Origin: Aridibaculum aurantiacum
Lineage (GTDB): Bacteria; Bacteroidota; Bacteroidia; Chitinophagales; Chitinophagaceae
Length of the DNA: 64,000 nt
Assembly (NCBI RefSeq): GCF_017355875.1
Contig: NZ_JAFEWC010000001.1
Coordinates: 1,922,001 to 1,986,000 of the forward strand
Direction of reading: 5' to 3'
Position 1 is the first letter of the stretch. The number at the start of each line of letters is the position of its first letter. Positions 25,344-34,036 of this stretch are shown here, in pieces. A program made the translations under genes and the position numbers. A model generated the notes under the pieces. That model worked only from the letters and a program-made list of their open reading frames with translations. It searched no databases and had not been told where the DNA came from.

Positions 25344-26615
25344 ATGAGTGTAGTTATACAGGTAGAAGATCTGTCGAAACAGTACCGGCTTGGAAAAGTG
25401 GGCAGGAGTTCCCTTAGCCACGACATCAATCGGTGGTGGCATACGGTGCGTGGCAAAGAAGATCCATACCTGAAAATAGGGCAAGAGAATGATCGCGCTG
25501 TGAAGGGCAGCAGCGACTATGTATGGAGCTTGCGCGATATCAATTTTGAAGTAAAGGAAGGAGAGGTGCTGGGGATCATTGGTCGCAATGGTGCTGGTAA
25601 ATCTACTCTTCTAAAGATATTATCAAAAGTAACTGCACCTACTTTAGGCAATGTAAAATTGGCTGGTCGTGTGGCGTCTTTACTTGAAGTGGGTACAGGT
25701 TTTCATCCTGAATTATCTGGTCGTGACAACATTTACCTGAACGGCGCTATCCTTGGCATGACACGAAACGAGATCAGTAAAAAGTTTGATGAAATAGTTG
25801 ATTTTGCTGGCGTAGAGCGATATATAGATACACCTGTTAAACGCTATAGCAGTGGCATGTATGTACGCTTGGCGTTTGCAGTTGCAGCACATCTTGAACC
25901 AGAGATATTGATTGTTGACGAAGTGTTGGCAGTAGGTGATGCAGAATTTCAGAAGAAGTGTTTGGGTAAGATGAAAGATGTGAGTGTAAATAATGGTCGC
26001 ACTGTACTTTTCGTTAGCCATCAGCTCGGAAGTGTGGCTCAACTCTGCACCAAAGCAATGATGCTGATGAACGGTAAGCTGGTAGAATATGGCGATACCA
26101 ACACGGTCATCAAGAACTACCTCGGCTCCATCAACACCAATACATCATCGGAATATACCATCTCGCAAGTTGATAAAGCAAAGCGTAGTTACTACTTCGA
26201 GAATGTACAGATCAGGAACAGGGGAGGTGAGCTCGCTTCTACGTTGGGTACAAGCGATCCCATCTACATCGGTGGTAGTTTCGTAGCACCCGCTTCACCG
26301 TCCAACGCTGTCGAAGTAGCCTTCAGTGTTCTAGATCATCGCAAGAACCGCATCTTCACCATCCACGAGCCGCTTTCGGTTCTAAGCAATTCATACAGGC
26401 AGGGACGCAACGAGTTTCAGCTCCAGATCGATGCTGATTTTCTTACACCCGGCAGTTATTCATTGTTGGCGGCTATACATATCCCGCACATGCAGCAGTT
26501 TCACCTCCTCGACGATGTTTGCAAGTTCAATATCGTAGACTCTGGTAGCAGGTTCTCCGATTATGAAGGAGTGGATTACGGCGTTGTATACCCCCGCTAT
26601 TCAATCAAGGCATAA
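25344..26615 (+). CDS. Polysaccharide ABC exporter, ATPase subunit with C-terminal extension (Wzt-like)
   Basis: A 423-residue ATPase. Walker A GRNGAGKST is near residue 78, the signature YSSGMYVRLAFAVAAH is present, Walker B is ILIVDEVLAVGD, and the switch is SHQ. After about residue 265 an extra beta-rich domain follows (ALEVAFSVLDHRKNR-like and TPGSYSLLAAIH stretches), as in Wzt proteins that recognise a modified chain end. That would mean the exported chain needs a terminal mark, and the methyltransferase-like genes just downstream are candidates for making it. It overlaps the next gene by one base. Confidence 0.93.
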   Translation: MSVVIQVEDLSKQYRLGKVGRSSLSHDINRWWHTVRGKEDPYLKIGQENDRAVKGSSDYVWSLRDINFEVKEGEVLGIIGRNGAGKSTLLKILSKVTAPTLGNVKLAGRVASLLEVGTGFHPELSGRDNIYLNGAILGMTRNEISKKFDEIVDFAGVERYIDTPVKRYSSGMYVRLAFAVAAHLEPEILIVDEVLAVGDAEFQKKCLGKMKDVSVNNGRTVLFVSHQLGSVAQLCTKAMMLMNGKLVEYGDTNTVIKNYLGSINTNTSSEYTISQVDKAKRSYYFENVQIRNRGGELASTLGTSDPIYIGGSFVAPASPSNAVEVAFSVLDHRKNRIFTIHEPLSVLSNSYRQGRNEFQLQIDADFLTPGSYSLLAAIHIPHMQQFHLLDDVCKFNIVDSGSRFSDYEGVDYGVVYPRYSIKA

Positions 26616-27565
26616 TGTTGTACAAAGTAAGAAGCAAGTTCAGAAGGTTCTTTGGTAACTACAGGCAATTTCATACTGTTGGTAAACAGATAGCTGCTGT
26701 GCAGCGCGAGGTGAATGTTGTGAAGGAACTGGTGGCAAAGCAACAGGTAGCACATATTCGTTCGCTCGGTATTGTCGACGATCTGAAAGAGGTTGAATTC
26801 AAAGTGTATTCCCAGGCAGGTGAAGATGGCATCATCCAATACCTGGTTAATAATATACAAGGAATGCCACCAACCTTCGTTGAGTTTGGTGTAGAGAATT
26901 ACCGCGAGGCTAATACGAGATTCCTTTTAACCAACAACAATTGGTCAGGCTTGGTAATTGATGGCTCTGATAAAAATGTAGAACAGATAAAATCGGATGA
27001 ATTCTATATCCGCTTCGATCTATATGCTGCTGCGAAATTCATCACTGCTGAAAACATCAACAGCATCATTAGCGAGCACGGCTTCAATGGCGAGATCGGC
27101 TTACTGAGCGTGGATGTAGACGGTAACGACTACTGGATATGGAATGCCATCGATGTTGTAAATCCTGTTATTGTTGTCTGCGAATACAATAGCGTGTTTG
27201 GTAACCAACGCGCAATTTCTATCCCTTATGAACCGGATTTTTATTTAAAGGATGCCCACTATAGTCATCTTCACTTTGGTGCTTCTTTACCGGCGATGAT
27301 ACATCTTGCCACACAAAAAGGTTATAGCTATGTTGGTTCTAACACGAACGGCAGCAATGCGTTTTTTGTGCGTAACGATAAAGTAGGCCAGCTAAAGGTT
27401 CATACGTCTGCTTCGTCTTTTGTTGATTCTAAATTTCGTTCTTCAAGAGATGCAGAAGGTAGACTTACGTTTGTTAGTGGCTTCAAAAGAAAAGAATTGA
27501 TCAAGGATATGCCTGTAGTAAATGTGGTTACAGGTGCCATGGAAACTGTTGGAGATCATGTATAA
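26615..27565 (+). CDS. FkbM-related methyltransferase-like protein
   Basis: A 316-residue protein. After a basic, helical N-terminus (about 1-60) comes YSQAGEDGIIQYL and TFVEFGVENYREANTRFLL, resembling a SAM-binding loop. GLVIDGSDKN, then LLSVDVDGNDYWIW and VVCEYNSVFG follow, matching the later motifs of FkbM-type methyltransferases. No enzyme assay equivalent is recognised and the match is partial. Its place directly after the Wzt gene suggests it modifies the glycan. It overlaps the next gene (also FkbM type) by eight bases. Confidence 0.65.
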   Translation: MLYKVRSKFRRFFGNYRQFHTVGKQIAAVQREVNVVKELVAKQQVAHIRSLGIVDDLKEVEFKVYSQAGEDGIIQYLVNNIQGMPPTFVEFGVENYREANTRFLLTNNNWSGLVIDGSDKNVEQIKSDEFYIRFDLYAAAKFITAENINSIISEHGFNGEIGLLSVDVDGNDYWIWNAIDVVNPVIVVCEYNSVFGNQRAISIPYEPDFYLKDAHYSHLHFGASLPAMIHLATQKGYSYVGSNTNGSNAFFVRNDKVGQLKVHTSASSFVDSKFRSSRDAEGRLTFVSGFKRKELIKDMPVVNVVTGAMETVGDHV

Positions 27566-28535
27566 TTTTCTTGCTTCTTTCGCTGGTAAAAATGATCGTT
27601 TTCGTTCGGCGATGTACGATCTGTTAGTGCGTGTTTATTCCAGAAAATCACTACGCAAGCAATGGAAGAAAGCATGGAAGCAGATCATATTAGCTAATGT
27701 GCAGAAGCCTGTTGCTACTACGCTGCACGGATTTCCTGCGGTTGTTAACACCGGCTTTAGCTATCCGTTGGTGGCGCGGACCAATGGTCAATTCAATAAC
27801 CCACTGTTGCAGTTGGCGCACCAGGTTCACCAGGCTAAACAACGTCCCATCTATGTGATTGACGTAGGTGCCGCGATTGGTGATACCGTGTTCTTCCTAC
27901 AAGGAAATATGCCTGGTGCTTTTGAAAAGATACTATGCGTAGATGGTGACAAGGACTTCTTCTCTTACCTCGAGAAAAACATGCAGCAGTTTCCTTTCGT
28001 GCAGTCAGTGAACACGCTGTTGAGCTCGGAGAGTCGCATGGAGAAGAGCCTGGTAAGGCTGCACGCAGGTACGGCAAGCGCACAAGGTGATAGCGAGGTG
28101 GAAGCTATATCGCTTGATGAGCTGGTAGAACAAACAGGCATGCCACAGGTAGATCTACTAAAGATCGATACAGATGGCTTTGATGGTAAAGTACTACTGG
28201 GTGCTAAGAATATACTTAGCCAGCACAAGCCAGCAGTGATTTTCGAATGGCACCCGATACTGGTAAGCAAGACAGGCAATCAAACCCACGAAGCATTCGA
28301 TATACTTGCCAGTTCAGGTTACAACAAGTTTGTCTTTTTCACCAAGTACGGACAGTTCAGCCACTTCATGAACCATGTTGACCATGCAGCGCTTTCGTCA
28401 CTCTCCCAGCTTTGTTTCAATAACAAGCATGATGATGATTGGCATTATGATGTGGTAGCATTGAATGATGACGCGATCGATGCGGTTCAGCTGGCCGAGG
28501 CGGCATTTGCAAAAAAGAAGAAGAGTGTTATCTAG
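27558..28535 (+). CDS. FkbM family methyltransferase
   Basis: A 325-residue SAM-dependent methyltransferase candidate. It has YVIDVGAAIGDTVFFL (motif I), KILCVDGDKDFFSYLEKN and the FkbM hallmark VDLLKIDTDGFDGKVLLGAK, followed by PAVIFEWHP. FkbM enzymes O-methylate sugars and other hydroxyls. The ATG at 27558 overlaps the upstream stop by eight bases and is preferred over an in-frame ATG at 27522. With its neighbour it forms a tandem pair that could cap or decorate the chain. Confidence 0.82.
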   Translation: MYNFLASFAGKNDRFRSAMYDLLVRVYSRKSLRKQWKKAWKQIILANVQKPVATTLHGFPAVVNTGFSYPLVARTNGQFNNPLLQLAHQVHQAKQRPIYVIDVGAAIGDTVFFLQGNMPGAFEKILCVDGDKDFFSYLEKNMQQFPFVQSVNTLLSSESRMEKSLVRLHAGTASAQGDSEVEAISLDELVEQTGMPQVDLLKIDTDGFDGKVLLGAKNILSQHKPAVIFEWHPILVSKTGNQTHEAFDILASSGYNKFVFFTKYGQFSHFMNHVDHAALSSLSQLCFNNKHDDDWHYDVVALNDDAIDAVQLAEAAFAKKKKSVI

Positions 28536-28548
28536 AGTTACAGGTAGT

Positions 28549-29574
28549 ATGAAAGTGCATTGGGAGCTACGTTCACTTTATTGGCATGTGCTGGTGTCGC
28601 TGATGAAGCTGGCTTGTATAAGAATAGCATGTGCTGTCACGGGTAAAAAGATTGTCGTGGTTTCGCTGTACGAACACATTGGCGATATCATCGCCTGCGA
28701 GCCTGTCATTCGTCATCTGAAGCAATCAAAGAAGATACACCTCACCTGGGCTATCAATACAAGTTATGCAGAGCTGGTAGAAAAGCATCCTGCAGTGGAT
28801 ACAGTCTTGCGTTTACAGTCTTATAGCGAGTGGGTGTTCCTGCAAAATATTCTCAAGAGCACAATGAAGCTGGTAGACCAGCTAGTAGACCTCCATATTG
28901 ACAGCAGGCGATGCAAGAAGTATGGCTTCAAATTAAAGCACAAGAACACTTCGCGCCACCACGAATACTTTACATCGAACAGCCTGTTACAAGCTTTTAC
29001 TCGTTCGGCAGGATTGCCTGAACTAAATGAAGCGCCTGTTCTTTATTTGGATGAAGATCAAATGCCGCCCTTTCCCACCAAGCCTTACATTGTCGTTCAT
29101 ACGCAGTCTAACAATCCGCATAAAGATTGGCAGCCTGCTAAATGGACACAGCTATGCCTCGAACTTTCTGCACTTGGCTTTTATGTAGTAGAGGTAGGTT
29201 TGAACAGGCAGATCGAAACGCGAAGTCCTGGCTTTATTGATTTTACCGGCAAGCGTTCATTGGCGCAGATAGGACAGCTCATAAAGACGTCCGCTTTTTT
29301 CATTGGAGTAGATAGCGGCTTTGCTCATATGGCAAACGCATTAGGAGTTGAAGGACGTGTGCTTATGGGACATTATGTTACCGGCAAGTTCCACTTCAAC
29401 TACTACAATCCTTTCGCAGGTAAATACGCTGATCCGTCTTATATCATCTACACCAAACATGGCTCTTTACAAGAACTTGAAGTAAATGAAGTGATCGACA
29501 ACCTCTTGCCGGTGTTACAGCCGCAGCTTGTTACCAGTTCGCCTGCTATAAAACAACAAACTGTAGTAGATTGA
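28549..29574 (+). CDS. Glycosyltransferase family 9 (heptosyltransferase-like)
   Basis: A 341-residue GT-B enzyme. The N-terminal part has VVSLYEHIGDIIACEPVIRHL, the substrate-loop pattern of GT9. The C-terminal part has YIVVHTQSNNPHKDWQPAKWTQL, DFTGKRSLAQIGQLIKTSAFFIGVDSGFAHMANALG, the family's donor-binding and GxDSG..H motifs. GT9 members transfer heptose or related sugars. The ATG at 28549 is taken, 13 bases after the upstream stop; the frame extends upstream into the methyltransferase gene. It overlaps the next gene by four bases (TTGA). Confidence 0.85.
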   Translation: MKVHWELRSLYWHVLVSLMKLACIRIACAVTGKKIVVVSLYEHIGDIIACEPVIRHLKQSKKIHLTWAINTSYAELVEKHPAVDTVLRLQSYSEWVFLQNILKSTMKLVDQLVDLHIDSRRCKKYGFKLKHKNTSRHHEYFTSNSLLQAFTRSAGLPELNEAPVLYLDEDQMPPFPTKPYIVVHTQSNNPHKDWQPAKWTQLCLELSALGFYVVEVGLNRQIETRSPGFIDFTGKRSLAQIGQLIKTSAFFIGVDSGFAHMANALGVEGRVLMGHYVTGKFHFNYYNPFAGKYADPSYIIYTKHGSLQELEVNEVIDNLLPVLQPQLVTSSPAIKQQTVVD

Positions 29575-30488
29575 TCTCTGTAATCGTTTGTTCACGCTCT
29601 AAAGAAGCATTTGAGGCCTTGGCGGCCAACGTGGCAGCTACGATAGGACTGCCACATGAGGTAGTGCGTGTTGACAACTCCACCAGACGCTACAGTTTAT
29701 GTGCTGCTTACAATGCAGGTGCTGATAAAGCAAAATTTTCCTACCTGTGTTTTGCTCATGAAGACATAGCCTTCATGACTGAAGGTTGGGGGCAGAAGAT
29801 CATCGATCATTTCAATGCTGATGATAACATAGGCTTGCTTGGCGTAGCCGGAGGTATCTACAAATCGAGGATGGCCAGTGGATGGTGGCAGTTTGAAAGC
29901 AACTCCAAAGATGTCAGGCGAATGAACATCATCCAGGCTGGCGATCATCTTCTATACAACCCGCATAACGAGCTACGTAGCGAGGTAGTGTCGATCGATG
30001 GTGTTTTTCTTGCTACTAAAAAACAAGTGTTCGATCAGTATCGGTTTGATGAAGCACTTACCGGATTTCATGGTTATGACCTGGACTACTCAATGCAGGT
30101 TAGCCAGGAATACAAGCTGGCTATCGTTTATGATGTACTGATCGATCATCAGTCCACTGGCAACGATAATATCAAGTGGATGGAGGCAATGCTTGCTGTA
30201 CATAAGAAATGGAAGAGCAGGCTACCAGCTACTTTAGCTAGTGCAGACAATAATTTCTTCACTTACAACAGCGACTGGAGGTTGTTACGCAGGAATATGG
30301 CCTCGCTTTTTAAGTACAACCTAAACCTATGGCAGCTGGTGAGGTTCTATAATGGCTACTTCAGTTTACTTGATCAAAAGCCTAATCTACTTGCTTGTAC
30401 AAAGGATTACCTGAAAGGACTTGTTTGGCTGGTACGCCAGTATGCGCAGCAAAATAATTCATCACCAAGAGTAGTGTTAGCCAAATAA
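29571..30488 (+). CDS. Glycosyltransferase, GT-A fold, family 2-like (StrF-type)
   Basis: A 305-residue protein beginning MISVIVCSRSKEAFEALAANV. VRVDNSTRRYSLCAAYNAG and FAHEDIAFM follow, a divergent GT2 arrangement (the Glyco_tranf_2_5 style, with HED in place of DDD). SIDGVFLATKKQVFDQ and GFHGYDLDYSMQV form the acceptor-side motifs. The start is TTG, sharing TTGA with the previous stop. A one-base overlap couples it to the next gene. The sugar donor is unknown. Confidence 0.78.
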   Translation: MISVIVCSRSKEAFEALAANVAATIGLPHEVVRVDNSTRRYSLCAAYNAGADKAKFSYLCFAHEDIAFMTEGWGQKIIDHFNADDNIGLLGVAGGIYKSRMASGWWQFESNSKDVRRMNIIQAGDHLLYNPHNELRSEVVSIDGVFLATKKQVFDQYRFDEALTGFHGYDLDYSMQVSQEYKLAIVYDVLIDHQSTGNDNIKWMEAMLAVHKKWKSRLPATLASADNNFFTYNSDWRLLRRNMASLFKYNLNLWQLVRFYNGYFSLLDQKPNLLACTKDYLKGLVWLVRQYAQQNNSSPRVVLAK

Positions 30489-31381
30489 TGCAGCCACTCG
30501 TTACCATAGTAGCCATATCGTATAACCAGGAGGCGTTTGTTGCAGATGCTCTTGATAGTGTCAAAGCGCAAACCTATTCGAACATACAATTGATCATAGC
30601 AGATGATGGTTCTACAGATGGAACTAAGAACATCATCAGGCATTGGATACAGGAGCATTGGCCAACAGCTACTTTCATCAATCACCCGGTTAATCTTGGA
30701 CTGACGAAGAACCTGAACTCTGCACGGGAACATGTAAAAGGAAAGTACTACCAGTTCCTTGGTTGCGAAGACATCATGCTGCCAAGCAAGATCGAGAAGC
30801 AGGTGGCGATCTTAGAAGCAGATCCAACCATTGATATCGTTTATTCTGACATGTACCGGATGCGTGAAGATGGTACAATAGAAGATGCTACCCATTTTGA
30901 AAAGAACAATTACAACATACCACGCAATGGTGTGGTCTACGAGGAACTGATCAAGACATGTTTCATCTCTACACCAACAGCGTTGATGCGTACAGAAGTT
31001 CTGCAAACGTTAAACGGTTATAATGAAAATCTTTCCATTGATGATTTTGATTTTTGGATAAGAGCGTCCAAACAGTTTCGTTTCTTATATCATGATGATG
31101 TTACCATGCAGTACCGCATCATGGAAAATTCACTAAGCAACAAGAAAGGCATAAACAGGTTTAGGACAAGATTTCTTGTTTACTACTACAATTACGATAA
31201 GCGGAAGCCTTATCGTTCTGTATTTGATGAACGTTTGAGGTTTAGTTTGAAAAGCCTGTTTTATAACGGCTATAATAAAACAGCTTGGTTCTCGTTGAAA
31301 GCATTGCTGAAGACATGGAATTTATTTTTTGCAGGTATGTTCTTTCGCAGCCTGCCGTTGTTAATTAAGAAAGGGAGATAG
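30488..31381 (+). CDS. Glycosyltransferase family 2
   Basis: A 297-residue GT-A enzyme with VTIVAISYNQEAFVADALDSV, IIADDGSTDGT, the catalytic-metal region GCEDIMLPSKIEKQV and FDFWIRASKQF. No membrane helices are evident apart from a weakly hydrophobic C-terminus. Donor and linkage cannot be told from sequence. It lies between the StrF-like transferase and a GT-B-like gene. Confidence 0.88.
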   Translation: MQPLVTIVAISYNQEAFVADALDSVKAQTYSNIQLIIADDGSTDGTKNIIRHWIQEHWPTATFINHPVNLGLTKNLNSAREHVKGKYYQFLGCEDIMLPSKIEKQVAILEADPTIDIVYSDMYRMREDGTIEDATHFEKNNYNIPRNGVVYEELIKTCFISTPTALMRTEVLQTLNGYNENLSIDDFDFWIRASKQFRFLYHDDVTMQYRIMENSLSNKKGINRFRTRFLVYYYNYDKRKPYRSVFDERLRFSLKSLFYNGYNKTAWFSLKALLKTWNLFFAGMFFRSLPLLIKKGR

Positions 31382-31382
31382 A

Positions 31383-32780
31383 GTGAAGCGTGTATTGATA
31401 CCCATTGTAGGACAAGGTTCTATTGTACATATCATCAGGACTGGCATTCTAGACCAGTTAAAAGAACATATTGTTCCTGTAGTTGCACTCCTTTGGAATG
31501 AAAAACAATTGGTAGAAGAACTGGAAGCGCAGGGAATCGAAGTACATCTTTTTCCTGAATACAATGTTAGTCCTGCTTATACCAATCATCGCAATAAGAT
31601 CAACCTCTGGTATAAAAAGTTTAGGATAAAGACTCCGAGCTTTAAGATACAAGAGGCATACCTGCAGCAGCATAACCGCACTGGTAAAAGTAGATTGATC
31701 AAGCGGCTACGCCAGTTGTATTACGAAACACGTTTTGCAGTACAGCCCGGCTATGCTGATACTCTTATTGATCGCGAAAAGCAACTGATACAAACAGAGC
31801 CTGCGTTTGATACTTTTCAGCAATGGCTAAAGGCGATCAATGTTGATGGCCTTTTTACTGTTACGCCCTTTCTTCCTGAAGTGGATTTGGTAGCACGAAT
31901 ACTCAAGCAGAATAATATACCTGTTATTGCTTCTATACATTCCTTTGATAATGTAACGAAGCGCGGATGGCAATCTGTGGTTTTTGATGAATACATTGTA
32001 TGGAATAAATACAATAAAGCAGAGCTTGAGCGTATTCATCCATCCCTGAAGAAGAAAGATGTTATCACTATTGCCGGTGCTCCACAATTCGATTTTCATT
32101 TCAACTCAAACTTCACCTGGAGCGTAGAGACGTGGAGGAGGAAGTTGAATATTCCTGCAGGCAAGAAAGTAATCCTTTATTCTGGCGGGCCTGTGTCTTT
32201 GTTACCCGACGAACCGCAATATTTACTGGCTTTGAAAGAAGCTTATGATAAAGGAGTACTACCTGCTGATACAGTTGTTCTATTCAGGTGTCATCCGCTG
32301 GATAGGGTAGAGCGATGGAAGGAATATGTAGGTGAAAGCGATCATATTGTGTATGACTCTGCACCCAATGGAAAGGATAAGCTGGACTATGTAAATGTGA
32401 AGGATGATGATGTGGTGAAACTGATGTCTACACTAAAGCACACTGCTGTTCATATTAATGTTGTGTCGACTATGGCAGTAGATGGAAGTGCATTCAATAA
32501 ACCTCAGGTCGGGCCATATTATGATGATGTGAATAAGGCGAGTGAGGAATTGTTTCGCGGCATGTATTACCAGGAGCACTATCGTCCAATTATGAAAACG
32601 AAAGTTGTCAATCTTGCGCATACGAAGCAGCAATACCTGCAACTGGTAAATGATTGTTTGAAACAACCATCCAACTATACCATGCAATGCATGCGTTGTG
32701 TAGAAGAGATCATCACTTATAATGATGGCAGATCTGCAAAGCGTGCAGCAGCTGCAGTAATAAAATTCTTCACTGCATGA
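31383..32780 (+). CDS. GT-B-fold glycosyltransferase-like protein
   Basis: A 465-residue protein starting at GTG 31383. The N-terminal half has a Rossmann-like IPIVGQGSIVHIIRTGILDQL and a middle block with INVDGLFTVTPFLPEVDLVARIL. The C-terminal half (KKVILYSGGPVSLLPDEPQYLLALKEAYD, TVVLFRCHPLDRVERWKEYVG, HINVVSTMAVDGSAFNKPQVGP) resembles the donor domain of surface-glycan GT-B proteins such as CDP-glycerol transferases. No family signature is exact, so the transferase call rests on fold-like pattern and context. It overlaps the next gene by four bases. Confidence 0.55.
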   Translation: MKRVLIPIVGQGSIVHIIRTGILDQLKEHIVPVVALLWNEKQLVEELEAQGIEVHLFPEYNVSPAYTNHRNKINLWYKKFRIKTPSFKIQEAYLQQHNRTGKSRLIKRLRQLYYETRFAVQPGYADTLIDREKQLIQTEPAFDTFQQWLKAINVDGLFTVTPFLPEVDLVARILKQNNIPVIASIHSFDNVTKRGWQSVVFDEYIVWNKYNKAELERIHPSLKKKDVITIAGAPQFDFHFNSNFTWSVETWRRKLNIPAGKKVILYSGGPVSLLPDEPQYLLALKEAYDKGVLPADTVVLFRCHPLDRVERWKEYVGESDHIVYDSAPNGKDKLDYVNVKDDDVVKLMSTLKHTAVHINVVSTMAVDGSAFNKPQVGPYYDDVNKASEELFRGMYYQEHYRPIMKTKVVNLAHTKQQYLQLVNDCLKQPSNYTMQCMRCVEEIITYNDGRSAKRAAAAVIKFFTA

Positions 32781-34036
32781 AGATCCTTCACGTAACGCAG
32801 AATTATTATCCATCTGCCGGAGGGCCGCAGTATACCATGCAGCACGTATCGGAGAAACTGGTGGAGTATTATAATGATGAGGTGAAGGTGGCTACTACCA
32901 ATTCATTGTTCAACCCGGAGTCTCCGTTATACCAAAGAGTGGATCCTGCATCGGAAGTTATCAATGGAGTAGAAGTAACCAGGTATCCATACAATCGTTG
33001 GCACTTTCCACTTATAAAATATGGCGGAAAAGTGTATGGTAAGCTTTTCAATAAGAGCTTGCCTTATTCTATCTCGAAGCTAAGGTGGAGCCTTGATAGT
33101 CCTGCCATTGATCGCGCCATGCGACTTACTGATGCAGATGTGATAATGGCTACAACCATCAATTACAATTTTTGCAATTACCCGATGTGGCGACATAAAA
33201 CTGCTGATCCAAAGCCGTTCGTTTTATATGGTGCCATTCATCTTCATAAAGCCTTACCGCACGATCATCCTTCTTTGGCAAAAGCTAAAGCTTGTGATTG
33301 TTATATAGCCAACACAGATTTTGAAAAGCATGAGCTCATCAATTATGGCGTAGCTGAAGAGAAAATAGTAACTATAGGAACAGGTATAGATCTAGATAGT
33401 TTCCATTGCAATGCTGATGATGTAAACCATTTTAGAAAGCTGCATGGCATCAATGAAGATGACTGTGTTGTAGGCTTTGTAGGAAGATTGGTTAAAGGAA
33501 AAGGTGTTGCTATTCTTATTGATGCTTTGCGAAAAATGCATAAAACCAACAGCAACATGAAACTATTGCTTGCTGGTGGTACTACTGATTATGTTCCTGT
33601 AATACAAAGAGCGATTGACGAAGAAGGCTTGCCAATCATATTGATCAGGGATTTTCCTGAAGAGCAGAAAAAGATCATCTTCTATTCTATTGATGTCTTT
33701 GTACTTGCTTCGCAAAGTGAATCATTTGGAGTTGTTTTCCTGGAAGCATGGGCATGTCGTAAACCTGTGATTGGAACTCGTATGGGCGCTACAGAATCAT
33801 TACTGGATGAAGGTATAGGTAGCCTCTTGTTTACAGGTGGTGATGTGGATGAGCTTTGCCACCAGCTGCAGTTACTAATGAACAACAAGGAACTGCAGGC
33901 ACGTTTAGGTAACAACGGGTTTGAGAAGGTGCAGCAAAAATTTACCTGGCCTTCTATTGTTGCAGCATATCGTAATGCATACGAAATCGGTATTGAAAAT
34001 TTTCATCGCACCTATAAAACGGCAGCAGCACTTTAA
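32777..34036 (+). CDS. Glycosyltransferase family 4 (first of a tandem pair)
   Basis: A 419-residue retaining GT-B enzyme. The N-terminus ILHVTQNYYPSAGGPQYTMQHVSEKL is the acceptor side; VVGFVGRLVKGKGVAILIDAL and SQSESFGVVFLEAWACRKPVIGT (the EX7E site) are the donor side. It is strongly similar along its length to the next gene (shared N-terminal pattern, VINGVEV/IINGVKV and YNRWH/YKRWH segments), so the two arose by duplication. They abut: the TAA ends on the A of the next ATG. Confidence 0.9.
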   Translation: MKILHVTQNYYPSAGGPQYTMQHVSEKLVEYYNDEVKVATTNSLFNPESPLYQRVDPASEVINGVEVTRYPYNRWHFPLIKYGGKVYGKLFNKSLPYSISKLRWSLDSPAIDRAMRLTDADVIMATTINYNFCNYPMWRHKTADPKPFVLYGAIHLHKALPHDHPSLAKAKACDCYIANTDFEKHELINYGVAEEKIVTIGTGIDLDSFHCNADDVNHFRKLHGINEDDCVVGFVGRLVKGKGVAILIDALRKMHKTNSNMKLLLAGGTTDYVPVIQRAIDEEGLPIILIRDFPEEQKKIIFYSIDVFVLASQSESFGVVFLEAWACRKPVIGTRMGATESLLDEGIGSLLFTGGDVDELCHQLQLLMNNKELQARLGNNGFEKVQQKFTWPSIVAAYRNAYEIGIENFHRTYKTAAAL

